From NCBI RefSeq assembly GCF_004684095.1, contig NZ_SRII01000005.1:124001-188000 (forward strand): a stretch of DNA of 64,000 bases, given 5' to 3'. Under the pieces are notes generated by a model. The model was given only the letters and a program-made list of their open reading frames with translations. It ran no database searches and was not told the origin of the DNA. Shown here piece after piece: positions 26,185 through 35,252 of the stretch (position 1 is its first letter; every line of letters begins with the position of its first letter). Origin of the DNA: Hymenobacter sp. UV11 (lineage in GTDB: Bacteria; Bacteroidota; Bacteroidia; Cytophagales; Hymenobacteraceae). The position numbers and the translations under genes are program-made.

Positions 26185-27371
26185 CGCATAGCTACCCCGA
26201 CCCAGCCGATGCCCCCTGGGCGCTGCTGGCCCGCCACCTGGCCGCCGACGCCACGGCGGGCGAGCGGGCCGAGCTGCGCGCCTGGGTGCAAGCCGACCCT
26301 ACCCACCTGCAAATCCTGGCTACCGTTACCCGCGCCTGGGAGCGGGCCGGCGAGGCCGCGGCCGGGCCCGTCTTGTTTACCCCGGCCGACGTGGAGGCCG
26401 CCTGGCAGCGCTTCCGGCCGCTAATGGCCGCAGCCGCGCCGGCGGCCCCAGCAGCTCAGCCACTGGTAGCGCCCCCCGTGGAGCCAGCACTCACGGCGCC
26501 GGCCGTACGGCCGCTGTGGCCCGGCCAGCGGCAGGCCGCTGCCCGCCGCTGGCAGCTGGCAGCGGGCCTGGCGCTGCTGCTGGGCGCAGGTTTTGCCTTG
26601 GCGAAAACCTGGTTTTTCACACCGAAAGAGCTGGTGCTAACCTATGCCAGCGCCGCCAACCGCCAGTTGGTGCGGCTGCCCGATGGCAGCACCGTGTGGC
26701 TCAATGCGCACTCGCGGCTGCGCTACGTGGGGGTAGGGCAAGCCCCGGCCCGCGGCGTGCGGGCCGTGCAGCTAACCGGCGAAGCGTACTTTGAAGTTCA
26801 ACATAACCCGGACTGGCCCTTCGTGGTGAGCACCAACACGGCCCGCGTGCGGGTAACGGGCACCGCTTTCAACGTGCGCGCCTACGCGGCCGAAGACTCC
26901 GTAGAGGTGAGCGTGACCCACGGCCAGGTGTGGCTGACGCATATTGCGCCTACGGATAGCGTGCTGCTCGCGGCGGGCACCCGGGCGGCGCTGCACGCCA
27001 CCGATGCCCCCGGCCGGATAGCCGCCCGCCTGCGCAGCAGCCCCGCCGCCGACCCCAACTTCCGGGCCTGGCAAACCGACACGCTGCGCTTCACCGATGC
27101 ATCGGTGGCCCAGGTGACCCGCACCTTGCGGGCCACGTTTGGCACGGCCGTGCAGCTGAGCAGCCCAGGGCTGGCGCAGTGCCGCTTTACCGGCACCTTC
27201 CCCCATCCCCGGCCGGCCCAGGTGCTGGCCGTGCTGGCGGCGGCCACGGTCAGCCGCCTCACGCCCGACGGGAGCGGCGGCTACCAGCTGCAAGGCCCCG
27301 GCTGCGCCTCCCCTACCCCCTCGCTCCAGCCCCCGGCAGCGGCCCCGGCCCCCCGCATGCCCCGCCCGTGA
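26181..27371 (+). CDS. FecR-family anti-sigma factor
   Basis: This 396-aa membrane-anchored regulator controls the adjacent ECF sigma factor. An N-terminal cytosolic helical region (about 1-75, with ELRAWVQADP and VTRAWERAG) is followed by a Pro/Ala linker and one transmembrane helix (about 123-145). The periplasmic FecR domain spans about 150-260 (LVRLPDGSTVWLNAHSRLRY, GEAYFEVQHNPDWPFVV, VRVTGTAFNVRAY), then a C-terminal domain of the secretin-like FecR type (LRFTDASVAQVTRTL). Start and stop overlap both neighbours (ATGA and GTGA), so the three genes form one tightly coupled operon. Confidence 0.92.
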   Translation: MTHSYPDPADAPWALLARHLAADATAGERAELRAWVQADPTHLQILATVTRAWERAGEAAAGPVLFTPADVEAAWQRFRPLMAAAAPAAPAAQPLVAPPVEPALTAPAVRPLWPGQRQAAARRWQLAAGLALLLGAGFALAKTWFFTPKELVLTYASAANRQLVRLPDGSTVWLNAHSRLRYVGVGQAPARGVRAVQLTGEAYFEVQHNPDWPFVVSTNTARVRVTGTAFNVRAYAAEDSVEVSVTHGQVWLTHIAPTDSVLLAAGTRAALHATDAPGRIAARLRSSPAADPNFRAWQTDTLRFTDASVAQVTRTLRATFGTAVQLSSPGLAQCRFTGTFPHPRPAQVLAVLAAATVSRLTPDGSGGYQLQGPGCASPTPSLQPPAAAPAPRMPRP

Positions 27372-28903
27372 CGGCGCTGGGTGCCCCCCGGCCCGCTAGC
27401 TGGCGAACCTGGTCGGGGCTCGTGATGGCACTGCTCTGGTCCTGGCTGGCCGTTGGGCAGGCCCGGGGGCAGGCAGGTGCTCCGGCGCTGGCCCGCCTGG
27501 TGCAGCCTAAGCCGGGCACCCGCCCGCTGGGGGTAGTACTCGCCGAGCTCTCCCGCCAGGGCCAGCTACCTTTCAGCTATAGCAGCTCGCTGGTGCCAGT
27601 GGCGCACCTGTGCACGCTGCGGCCCGGCCCGGCCCGACCGCTAGGCGCGGTATTGCGCGAAATAGTAGCTGCCGAGCACCTGTCGTATGGGTTGCTGAAC
27701 GGGCAGCTGGTCCTTTGGCCCGACCGCGTAGCCGCACCTTTGGGCGTTGCGGCAGTAAATGGCGGCCTTCCGCCAGTGGTCCGGCCTGTTTCTTTGCCCG
27801 CGCCCGTGCCTTTTGCGGCGGCGCCCACGGCAAGTGGGGTAGCAGCAAGCGCCAAACCAGCGGCTGCAAACGCTTACCTCATTACCCAACCTACCCCCCT
27901 GCGCGGGCAAGGAGCACCGCCAAGCTCTACCCTTGGCCAGCGGAGCAAGGCCCCTACCGCTCCTGCCAAACCACCCCTTACTCGCCTACACGCTGGCCTT
28001 GCGGCTTCTATTCCTACTGATAGGCATGAGCCGGGCCAGGCCCGGCGTTCGAGGTCTGAAAGCCGGCATCCGGGTATGGCCGCTGCCGCTAAGCAGGTTA
28101 CTGCCAAGGGGCCCGACGAAATATCCGGAGCCACTTTGCCCCATCCGGGCCGCTTTCGTAGCCGCCCCCTCAGCCATGACCTGGCGGCTACGAAGGCAGC
28201 TGCTGCTACCCGGTTGCCTCACCCTGTGCGCGACGCGGGGCCACCGCAACCCCAAGTAGGTCAGCCACAGCGTTCGCTCACCTTGCTGCCTACCCTGCTG
28301 GTTTTGCCAGCGCAGGTTTTTGAGCCCGGCGATACGCTCCCGCCCGGCCAGGTACCGGCCAGCTTGGCTTTACGCGCCCCGGCCCCCACCGCCGATTCCG
28401 CCATTCACACATCGCCGGTGCGGGCGGGCCTGCTGCAACGCAGCTACCTGCACGGGGAGGCGTGGGCTAGTGAAAGCCTGCCGCTCAACGTGGCCGTTAA
28501 GCTGGGCATCCCCCACATTTACCTGGTACTGGGGGTGGCCGCCGGCCCCTTTGACCACCAATCGGGCGCGGCCTGGGGGGTAGGCGTGGGCACTGCTGGC
28601 CGGCCTCGGGGCCGCTTCACGCCTAGCTTAGACCTCCTGCTGTGGCTGCTGAGCAATGATAATGATAAAAAGGCTCCGGCTAGTCAGCTCACCCAACTGC
28701 GGCCCATGGTGGCCTGGCAGCTTAAGCAGGGCAGCCGCTGGCAGCTCGTGGGAGGGCCTACCCTCAACCTGGCCACTGCCCACCGCGAGCCAGGCCCTCC
28801 CCACTGGGAGCTGGGCCAGGACCAGTGGCGCTGGCTCGATGCCGACTTCCCGCAGTCGCTGCTGCGGCTGTGGCCCGGCGTGCAGCTGGGCGTGCGGTTT
28901 TAA
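27368..28903 (+). CDS. STN-domain protein with linker and C-terminal beta-barrel-like region
   Basis: From GTG 27368, which overlaps the fecR stop as GTGA, this is 511 aa. A signal peptide (hydrophobic core VMALLWSWLAV, cleavage near GQARGQA) leads to an STN (secretin/TonB short N-terminal) domain at about residues 45-115. That is the module FecR normally contacts on a TonB receptor. About 240 residues of Pro/Ala/Gln-rich linker follow, then about 140 residues of alternating strands (VAVKLGIPHIYLVLGVAAG) ending in VQLGVRF, as in outer-membrane barrels. There is no plug or TonB-receptor barrel. It may be a dedicated sensor for the sigma/FecR pair. This architecture is unfamiliar to me. Confidence 0.75.
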   Translation: MTALGAPRPASWRTWSGLVMALLWSWLAVGQARGQAGAPALARLVQPKPGTRPLGVVLAELSRQGQLPFSYSSSLVPVAHLCTLRPGPARPLGAVLREIVAAEHLSYGLLNGQLVLWPDRVAAPLGVAAVNGGLPPVVRPVSLPAPVPFAAAPTASGVAASAKPAAANAYLITQPTPLRGQGAPPSSTLGQRSKAPTAPAKPPLTRLHAGLAASIPTDRHEPGQARRSRSESRHPGMAAAAKQVTAKGPDEISGATLPHPGRFRSRPLSHDLAATKAAAATRLPHPVRDAGPPQPQVGQPQRSLTLLPTLLVLPAQVFEPGDTLPPGQVPASLALRAPAPTADSAIHTSPVRAGLLQRSYLHGEAWASESLPLNVAVKLGIPHIYLVLGVAAGPFDHQSGAAWGVGVGTAGRPRGRFTPSLDLLLWLLSNDNDKKAPASQLTQLRPMVAWQLKQGSRWQLVGGPTLNLATAHREPGPPHWELGQDQWRWLDADFPQSLLRLWPGVQLGVRF

Positions 28904-29078
28904 CGCAATCTCCGCCTTTGCGGCTAGTTGTTTGCAAGTCGTCAGCCGGTCATGCTGACGATTTCCCAAATAGAGTACGACAGCGGTTCCCAGAGCAAGT
29001 TCTTTGAGTTAGAAATTGCGCTAAAAAGCGCGTCCGGCAGCTTGCCGAACACGCCTTTCGTTAACCTGGCCTGCTGGC

Positions 29079-29486
29079 TTAGTTGGCGCCGGTGCTGGTA
29101 GTAGCAGTGGTGCTTGCGCTGATGCAGCCCAGCTCTACCAGTGGGCCCGCGGTGCAGCTGGCCTTCGTGCTGTCGGTGCTGCAGTTGTGCTTCTTGAGGG
29201 TGGTGTAGCCCACCAATAGCTTATCGCCGGCCTTTGCATGGAAGTTGGTCCAGGTAGCGCCCGTGGGCACTACATAGGTGCTGTCGGCCAGGTGCAGCGC
29301 CAAGCCGCAACCAGTCGTTTTGCTGAGGTCCACGACCGTGACGGCTGTGCTGCAGGTGCTGCCCTTGGGGGTGCAGCTGCCCTTTTCGCCATCTTTATCA
29401 AAGCAGCTCGTGAGTAGCGTGCTGGAACCCAGGCTAAAGAGCGCTAGTGTGGCGAAGGCCGCACGGCGGGAAGAAAAACGTTTCAT
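29079..29486 (-). CDS. Small cysteine-rich lipoprotein, function unknown
   Basis: This 135-aa protein starts with a strong lipoprotein signal (MKRFSSRRAAF, hydrophobic core, lipobox LTS, acylated Cys28). The mature part has seven or so further Cys residues (GSCTPKGSTCS, GCGLAL, NCSTDSTKASC, GCIS), which suggests disulfides in the periplasm or at the surface. Pattern: CxxxGSxC near the N-terminus, then a strand-rich core. I recognise no family. It lies 76 bp after the T9SS gene on the same strand. The gap before its start contains two GTTGAAAA-GGGG repeats. Confidence 0.7.
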   Translation of the reverse strand: MKRFSSRRAAFATLALFSLGSSTLLTSCFDKDGEKGSCTPKGSTCSTAVTVVDLSKTTGCGLALHLADSTYVVPTGATWTNFHAKAGDKLLVGYTTLKKHNCSTDSTKASCTAGPLVELGCISASTTATTSTGAN

Positions 29487-29562
29487 ACAGAAGGGGTTGA
29501 AAAGGGGTGAGTTGAAAAAGGGGTACTTAGCAGGGGAATCGAATTTGAAATGGGGTAGCCCA

Positions 29563-31494
29563 TCAAGGCATTACCTCTACCCAGCCTTTGAAGCGCCGCC
29601 CATCGGTGAAGGTGACGAGGTAGTAGTAGACGCCCCCTACCCCCCCGCCAGCCCAGCTAAAGCTGCGGGCGGGCGACTGGTACACGAGCCGGCCCCAACG
29701 CGAGAAGATGCTGACACCCGCAAACTGGCTGGCGCAGAAATCGGGGGGTAGGGCCTGGTCGAGGGTGAAGGCTTCGTTGAGCCCGTCGCCGTTGGGCGTA
29801 ATCACGTTGGGCGGGCGAAAGGCCAGCGAGTCGGTGGGCCGGGCCACTACAAAGCGGATGGTGCGCGTGAGCGTTTGCGACTTACACACCGCAGTTTGGG
29901 TGAGCACAAAATGCACCACTAGCCCACTGTCGCTGGCGGTGGCCGGGCCGCAGGCCGGCAGCCAGCTGAAGGTGGCGGTGGCGCGGCCCGTGCCATTTTG
30001 CGCACTGAAGCCCATGCCCACCGTGGCCAGGCTGAAGCCTTCGCCGGTAGCGGTGAGGGCCAGCGGGTTGGGTACCGTATCGGTGCCGAGCAGCGTGGCC
30101 GTGTAGGGCTGGCCCAGGGCCACCCGCACCACAGTGGGTGCCGTTTCGGGCACCCGCGCAGCCGGAAACGAGGTTGTAAAAACCGGCGTGGTCGGGGCCA
30201 GCGGGGCAACTATGAAAGCCACCTGTACGGTGTCGCGCTTGGGCAGCGAGCAGCCGTTGTCAGCCACCAATACGTTGAGCCGGTACACTTTACCCTTGGT
30301 GTCGGCGCACTCGGGGAAGCAGAGCGTGGCCGTGAGCGTATCGGGCTGGCCCGCCGCGTGCACGGTGCCGCTGGTGCGCGTGGTGAAGCTCGGGGCCGTG
30401 GCCGCATCGGTGAAGTTGACGGGCTGCGTCGTGAGCGTGAGCGTCGAGTTCGGGTCGGGGTCGGTGTAGTAGATAGTCAGGCAGCGCGCGCCGCCCGGCA
30501 GCAGGCGCACCGTGTCGCGGCCAGCCTGGTAGGCGCGGCCATTGGCTTGCACCGTCACCACGGGCGGATTATTGCTGGGGCAGTTCAGCACGTAGAGCTG
30601 GAAGTCGCGGCGCGTCTCACCGATTTTCACGCCCTTCCGGTACTCCGCGCAACGCACCCCAAACACGAACAGCCCTAGCCGGCTGGGCCGCACCGTGAGG
30701 CGCCCGGTGTGCGCGTCGATGCCCAGCGCCGGGGCGCCAGGAATCTGGTTGGTGGTGCTGAGGCCAGCGGTCCAGGTCACGGTAGAGTAGGGAGCCGCCG
30801 TGGGCAGCGGGCTAGGGTTAGCGGCCGTCGAGTGGCCGTTGAGGGGCGTCACCATGTCGTAGGCCAGCGAGTCGCCGTCAGGGTCTATCCCCCCAAAATC
30901 ATAGTAAAACAGGTTGTTCAGGCAGGCATAGTCGCCCAGGGCCGGGAAGATGCGCGGCGTCGAGTCCACAAAAGTGGCCCCGCTCCGCACCACAGCCGGA
31001 AACTCCAGGTAAAAGGTTTGGGCCGCCCCGCCGGGGGTAGTGATATTGCTGATAGCCAGGTTGCGGCAGCAGCGCTCCACGGCCGCGTAGTAGCCGCTGG
31101 CACTGGTATAGGTGGCGGCATCCAGGGTGATATTCTTGCTATACACCAGCTTGCGGGTGCTGAGCGAGCCCACGGCACAGGCCGGATTGGTGTAGCTCAC
31201 AAACGTGTTGCTGGTGAGCGGCAGCACCACGCTCTGCAACTGCCGGTTGGTGGCTTTATCAAAAACACCGGCGGTGAGCGCCTGGTCGAGCGCTGCCGCG
31301 TTGCCGTTGATGGCATCGAAGTACAGCGTGAGCGTGAGCGTGTAGGTACTGCCGGTTTGGTGCTGCAAGTCGAGCTCTCCGCCCACGATGTGGGTAGCCC
31401 GAGCCGGCGCGGCAGCTAGCAACACCAGCAGCCAGGTGCTGAGCACAGCCCAGGCTCGCGCCCGCACGGCCAGGACAGATACGAAGTAGTGCAC
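29563..31494 (-). CDS. Secreted protein with T9SS type B (gliding-motility-associated) C-terminal domain
   Basis: From GTG 31494 this is 643 aa: a signal peptide (about 1-30, ending AAPARA), then THIVGGELDLQH. That opening is seen in large secreted Bacteroidota proteins that precede a CHU_C domain. Ig/cadherin-like regions with paired cysteines follow. The last 85 residues are the type IX secretion sorting domain: PPNVITPNGDGLNEAF, SIFSRWGRLVYQS, YYYLVTFTDGRRFKGWVEVMP. It is exported by T9SS to the surface or medium. No ATG precedes the signal peptide in frame; longer forms reach into unprotein-like sequence. The role is unknown beyond surface exposure. Confidence 0.85.
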   Translation of the reverse strand: MHYFVSVLAVRARAWAVLSTWLLVLLAAAPARATHIVGGELDLQHQTGSTYTLTLTLYFDAINGNAAALDQALTAGVFDKATNRQLQSVVLPLTSNTFVSYTNPACAVGSLSTRKLVYSKNITLDAATYTSASGYYAAVERCCRNLAISNITTPGGAAQTFYLEFPAVVRSGATFVDSTPRIFPALGDYACLNNLFYYDFGGIDPDGDSLAYDMVTPLNGHSTAANPSPLPTAAPYSTVTWTAGLSTTNQIPGAPALGIDAHTGRLTVRPSRLGLFVFGVRCAEYRKGVKIGETRRDFQLYVLNCPSNNPPVVTVQANGRAYQAGRDTVRLLPGGARCLTIYYTDPDPNSTLTLTTQPVNFTDAATAPSFTTRTSGTVHAAGQPDTLTATLCFPECADTKGKVYRLNVLVADNGCSLPKRDTVQVAFIVAPLAPTTPVFTTSFPAARVPETAPTVVRVALGQPYTATLLGTDTVPNPLALTATGEGFSLATVGMGFSAQNGTGRATATFSWLPACGPATASDSGLVVHFVLTQTAVCKSQTLTRTIRFVVARPTDSLAFRPPNVITPNGDGLNEAFTLDQALPPDFCASQFAGVSIFSRWGRLVYQSPARSFSWAGGGVGGVYYYLVTFTDGRRFKGWVEVMP

Positions 31495-31538
31495 GATTTT
31501 AGAATGGCTAATGCCGCTGGTTTCAAGTAGCTTATGCT

Positions 31539-31805
31539 TTACCCTATTGCTAGCGCACCGCACTGCGGCGGGCTCCAGCCAGCCAGGTCGCGGGTGAGGG
31601 CGCGCACTGACAGGGGCTGCTGGTCGGGGCGGAAGAGCTGCCCGGGTTCGCCGGCCCACTCGGGGCTGGTGAGCAGCTCTTCGTAGATGGCTTGGTACCG
31701 GGCCAGCTCGTCGTGCCACTCCCGGCCCTGGGCGCTGGCTTGCGCCTGGTGGTAGGCCGCGGCCCAGTAAAGCATTAGCAGCGGCTGGCTTTGGCCTGGT
31801 AGCAT
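31539..31805 (-). CDS. Small hypothetical protein
   Basis: This 88-aa ATG-started frame lies 44 bp upstream of the T9SS gene on the same strand. Its composition looks protein-like and amphipathic (YHQAQASAQGREWHDELARYQAIYEELL), unlike the Arg/Pro-rich competing frames. It has no signal peptide and no family I recognise. It could be a real small gene or the surviving end of a larger one. Confidence 0.4.
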   Translation of the reverse strand: MLPGQSQPLLMLYWAAAYHQAQASAQGREWHDELARYQAIYEELLTSPEWAGEPGQLFRPDQQPLSVRALTRDLAGWSPPQCGALAIG

Positions 31806-32026
31806 ATAGGCAACTAAATAAATGATGAGCAGAAGTGGCGTGCGGAAGCAGAATACCCCAAAACAATGGTTTTTTACCCCCAGGCTACGGCCATCAGGGG
31901 CGGTTCAGCAATAAGATGCGCGGGGGCTGCGCTACCCCCACGCACCGCCGCATTTTATTTTAACGACGCAACTTACTCCTTCGTAAATTACTGGTTTTCA
32001 GGTATTATGGTAATTTCCAAGTCAGA

Positions 32027-32152
32027 GTACGTGTTCCGGTCCGATGGCGGAGCCATCCGACCGGTTGTCGTGGGAACGAAGGTTGAACGATTGGTTGAGC
32101 GGCGCACTCGTCAACCGGTCGGACGGCTCCGCCGTCGGACCGGAACACGTAC
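32027..32152. repeat. Long inverted repeat with 41-nt arms
   Basis: Arms 32027-32067 and 32112-32152 are reverse complements with two mismatches, separated by 44 bp. Each arm is itself nearly palindromic (GGTCCGATGGC, 3 nt, GCCATCCGACC), so the element could form a cruciform or stacked hairpins. It does not match the other inverted repeats in the window. It sits at the 3' end of the peroxidase gene. The rest of 31806-32177 has no gene. Confidence 0.75.
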
Positions 32153-32177
32153 CCTAATCTGGGAACCGCGGTAGGCA

Positions 32178-33362
32178 CTAGTTAACATTGCCACCCACCG
32201 GCAGGCCACTGGGCACGGTAGCGGGCACGGTGCGGTCGTAGGTCGTAGCCGTGAGGGAGTTGAGGAAGGCCATGATGGCCTGCTTGTTGGTCACGTTTGT
32301 CGGGAAAAGCGGGTCGAGTCGGCTCGTGGCCACATGGGGGTTGGCCGAGCGTGCGCCGCCGCGGCCGGAGTCGTAGAAATCGAGCACGGCCTGGAGGTTG
32401 GGCAGCGCACCACTGCTCATGTAGGGCGCCGTCAGGGCCACGTTGCGCAGGCTGGGCGTGCGGAAGGCGTAGGTACCGTTCGCCCCCGCATCAGAAATAG
32501 CGTTCTTGCTATTATCGGCCACGCCCATCACGTGCAGCTGATAATCACTGAGCATGGGGCCGCCGTGGCACTTGGCGCAGCCGCTCTGCACAAAATCCTG
32601 CAGCCCTTGCACTTGCTGCGCCGTCAGCGCCGAGGTAGTTCCCCGCATATACTGGTCGAAGGGCGAGTCGGTGGCTAGCAGGGTTCGCTCGAAGCAGGCT
32701 AATGCTTTGCCGATGTTCGTGGCCGTGATGGGCATAGTCTCCGCAAAGGCCATTTTAAATAAAGCTTCGTAGGCTGGGATGCGGCGCAGCCGCGCCACCA
32801 CCGAGTCGGGGGCATCACCTTCGGCATATTGGTGGCCGCGCATCTCTTCGAGCGTCGCCAGGGGGAGCAAGGATTGGGTTTCCAGCGAGCTGGCGCGGCT
32901 GTCCCAAAACATAGGGGCCGCCGTAGGGTCTGCCGCGCCAGTGGCAGTTAACCCGTTGAAAGCCGCATTGAGCACGGTCTGGCTATTGCGCTGGCCGAAG
33001 GGAATGGTATTGGGGCTCCGGAAGTGGCGGGCCGCACCCAGTCCCTGGCCGTTTTCGCCGATGGCTAAGTCCACGGCGTCGGCGTAGGCGGTGGCCGGGT
33101 GGTGGCAAGTGGCGCAGCTCACATCGCGCCCGCCCGAGAGCACCGGGTCCCAGAACAGGGTGCGGCCCAGGCTGACCTTCGCCGAGCTAGTGAGGTTAGT
33201 GGCCGGAGCCGGGGCTTCCAGCGGCAGGGCGGCCAGGGTGCTGGTAGCCAGCGTGCCGGCGGGGGTAGGCGAGTCGGCCCGCTGCTGGCAGGCCACCGCC
33301 GCAACAAGCAAGGCCGCCGCGGCAAGCAGCGAGGTAAGCTGAGTAGTAACGGAAGTCGCCAT
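32178..33362 (-). CDS. Di-haem cytochrome c peroxidase-family lipoprotein
   Basis: From ATG 33362 this is a 394-aa exported protein of the CCP/MauG family, which reduces hydrogen peroxide or oxidises a partner protein in the periplasm. A lipoprotein signal (LLVAAVAC, Cys about 25) precedes the first haem site CATCH, in the LFWDPVLSGGRDVSCATCHHP context. The second haem site is CAKCH in DFVQSGCAKCHGGP. The conserved FRTPSLRNVALTAPYMSSG stretch follows. A longer form from TTG 33410 adds 16 residues and is less likely. KatG lies about 7 kb away, giving two peroxide-handling enzymes in one accessory block. Confidence 0.9.
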   Translation of the reverse strand: MATSVTTQLTSLLAAAALLVAAVACQQRADSPTPAGTLATSTLAALPLEAPAPATNLTSSAKVSLGRTLFWDPVLSGGRDVSCATCHHPATAYADAVDLAIGENGQGLGAARHFRSPNTIPFGQRNSQTVLNAAFNGLTATGAADPTAAPMFWDSRASSLETQSLLPLATLEEMRGHQYAEGDAPDSVVARLRRIPAYEALFKMAFAETMPITATNIGKALACFERTLLATDSPFDQYMRGTTSALTAQQVQGLQDFVQSGCAKCHGGPMLSDYQLHVMGVADNSKNAISDAGANGTYAFRTPSLRNVALTAPYMSSGALPNLQAVLDFYDSGRGGARSANPHVATSRLDPLFPTNVTNKQAIMAFLNSLTATTYDRTVPATVPSGLPVGGNVN

Positions 33363-33672
33363 TAGCAGATAGCAGAAGATTAACTTATTAATGGACAGTA
33401 TTTTACTCACAAAGCGCCAGCTCGTCAGCGCTTGGCCCGCGGGTACCCAGGGCGCGCTCCGTAGCTCATCGAATAGGTTGGGGGTAGCGCCGCCCCCTTG
33501 GCGGGGCGTTCGCAGGTGGGCCGTTTAGCAGGAAGAGACGCGAAGCTGCCCTTACCCCCACGCGGGCGACTCATTTATTTTGGCCGGCCGCTACCCAGTA
33601 AGCGTGGTCAGCCATCGAGCCAGCAGCAGGCGGGCAAAAAACTACCTGCCCTACCCCCCCTGGCCAGCGCAT
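33363..33672. other. Gap without a gene
   Basis: About 310 bp between the peroxidase and the decayed DUF3500 gene. There is no clear frame, only GGGGTAG at 33481 and a CTACCCC word at 33651. Confidence 0.4.
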
Positions 33673-34132
33673 AAGTCAACGGCTACGCAGGTGGTGTGCC
33701 TGGCCGAGGCATTCAAGGCTACTCTCAACCCTAGCCAGCACGGCGAGCCTCCGCTGCCCTACGCCAGAGTGGATGCCGCCCAAGTGGTCGAATTTTCCGC
33801 AGTTGTTCTCGCGGCCGCTGGGGCTCCGTCAGTGCCCCGCAGCTGGCCGCCGCCCAAGCCATGCTTGCTGCCGTGCTGGCACCCGGTGTACCCAACGAGG
33901 ACTATAGCGAGCTGGCAGGCGGCCTGGCCGCCGATGGCTACCAGGGCACTGCTACCAACCGGGCCGGCACGTTTGGGGCCGGCAACTGCTGCCTTACTTT
34001 TCTGGGCACACCCAGCCTCATGGGGAGTTGAGAATTGCGGTATGCCGGCCATTATTTTACCTTTGCCAACACCCACAACGGGGGCAAAATGGTGGGCGTG
34101 ACGCCTACTTTGCGCGGCGCGGTGCCCATGCC
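33673..34132 (+). pseudogene. DUF3500-family pseudogene (frameshifted and interrupted)
   Basis: Pieces of a DUF3500 protein appear in order but in different frames. First comes TQVVCLAEAFKATLNPSQ to SVPRSW. After a frameshift near 33835 the order continues with AMLAAVLAPGVPNEDYSEL and TNRAGTFGAGNCCLTFLGTPS. A TGA at 34029 ends that frame, and after a further shift come HYFTFANTHNGGKMVGVTPTLRGAVP, which corresponds to the usual GGHHLA..NYT..GG..G.TP block. The 5' part and the signal peptide are missing. DUF3500 proteins are exported and of unknown function. This copy cannot be functional. Confidence 0.75.
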
Positions 34133-34307
34133 ACCTTATCTGCTACTCTCACGGACTTACCGCTTTTCATCCCTGCCGGCTGTGCTGCTTGCAGCCTTGC
34201 CCGGGCATCTTCGACACTACGAATCCCTGGCGGCGGGCTCTCCTTACCCAGCAGCCCGCCGCTGCTTACCCGTGTATGCTGACCGCGGGCGCCAGTATTG
34301 CGGCAAC

Positions 34308-34362
34308 GCCCAGCGGGCCCAACTCTGCGAGCGCTGCGCTCGCAGAGTTAGGCCCGCTGGGC
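34308..34362. repeat. Strong 26-bp hairpin
   Basis: Arms 34308-34333 and 34337-34362 pair almost perfectly (one bulged or mismatched base) around a 3-nt loop. No T-tract follows. It lies between two decayed genes. Confidence 0.7.
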
Positions 34363-34483
34363 TGCGATAATTCCTAGGTCCAACGCCTCTGGCCTCTGCC
34401 TTAAAGCCAAAGAACTGGACTACCGCGAGTGGCCCGGGTTCATGGGCCACTGCGCGCGATGCTCAAGTGGCGACCTTAAACCA

Positions 34484-34690
34484 CTACTGGCCAAAGGTGT
34501 AGTTCACACCGACCAGCGCATTCCAAAATAAGCGATTTCTAAAGCTGCCGTAGTTTTCACCCAGGTGCATATTCTAGCGGCGTGGCCGATAGCTCCAACT
34601 GCGGCGTGAGAGAGTAGGGCGGGGCCCAGGATTAAGTTTGCCTGCGTAGAAGAAGACGTGCCTGAGATACCATCAGGTCCTACCCCTGCT
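34484..34690 (-). pseudogene. Remnant of an outer-membrane barrel protein C-terminus
   Basis: On the minus strand the last codons read LGENYGSFRNRLFWNALVGVNYTFGQ-stop in segments, a typical C-terminal barrel strand pair. Just upstream, but in another frame, is LTPQLELSATPLEYAPG, which would continue the same barrel. Frameshifts and stops break it, and nothing recognisable lies further upstream. Confidence 0.5.
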
Positions 34691-34930
34691 TGAGGCAATT
34701 GGTCTTCCTGGCTTTGGTTATACTCGTCTCAAAGTGTGCCTCTACTTCCGCCCACTTCGTGACGAGTATAAAAGCTTGGTCCAAAGATTACCGGAGAGGC
34801 TTGTTGGCAGCAGCCTTTTGGTATGCCCCCTACCCCCCCCTGCTGACGCAGGCAGGTATCAAGAATTGTATTTACTCATAGCCAATTATTTATAAGTACC
34901 CGTTGCTAATTAGCTTATTATATCGAGAAC
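34691..34930. other. Gap with no gene
   Basis: The stretch is A/T-richer than its surroundings. It contains an inverted repeat TATACTCGTC (34719-34728) / GACGAGTATA (34761-34770) and one CTACCCCC word near 34829. No protein-like frame is seen. Confidence 0.35.
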
Positions 34931-35047
34931 GTCATGCCCATCTGGCGTCCGCTTGTCGAAGCATCTCTACCACGAGAGTAATCTCAACGTTTAGAGTTAG
35001 TTACGCGGTAGAGATGCTTCGACAAGCGGACGCCAGATGAGCATGAC
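34931..35047. repeat. Dispersed inverted repeat, full copy with 41-nt arms
   Basis: Arms 34931-34971 and 35007-35047 are reverse complements with one mismatch, separated by 35 bp. The arm begins GTCATGC and includes CTTGTCGAAGCATCTC. Its inner 37 bases recur at 56772-56808 with one change, and looser relatives lie at 45048, 53644, 54857 and 59117. This looks like a REP or MITE-like non-coding family. Confidence 0.8.
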
Positions 35048-35252
35048 CGCCTTTTGTAAACATCAACCAATTACCGTCGAGTACTTAATGCTGAAGGAAC
35101 TGGCTACTAAGTCAACGTTAACCTTGAGGCCAAACTTTTAACCGAGGCTGTGCTTGCCGCATCACCCGCTGGTGGCGGAAGTCGCCCAATCCAGCCCCGC
35201 TACGGCGCCTCGCCAAAATGTATTGAAGTGCGCATACCCGCCGGCCCACAAA

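Noticed and set aside
31495..31866. Long N-terminal extension of the T9SS protein
   Set aside because: The extension is Arg/Pro/His-rich and overlaps a better small frame. A signal peptide begins just after GTG 31494.
34931..35047. CRISPR-like or IS terminal repeats
   Set aside because: Only an inverted pair without regular spacers or a transposase frame between or beside the arms.
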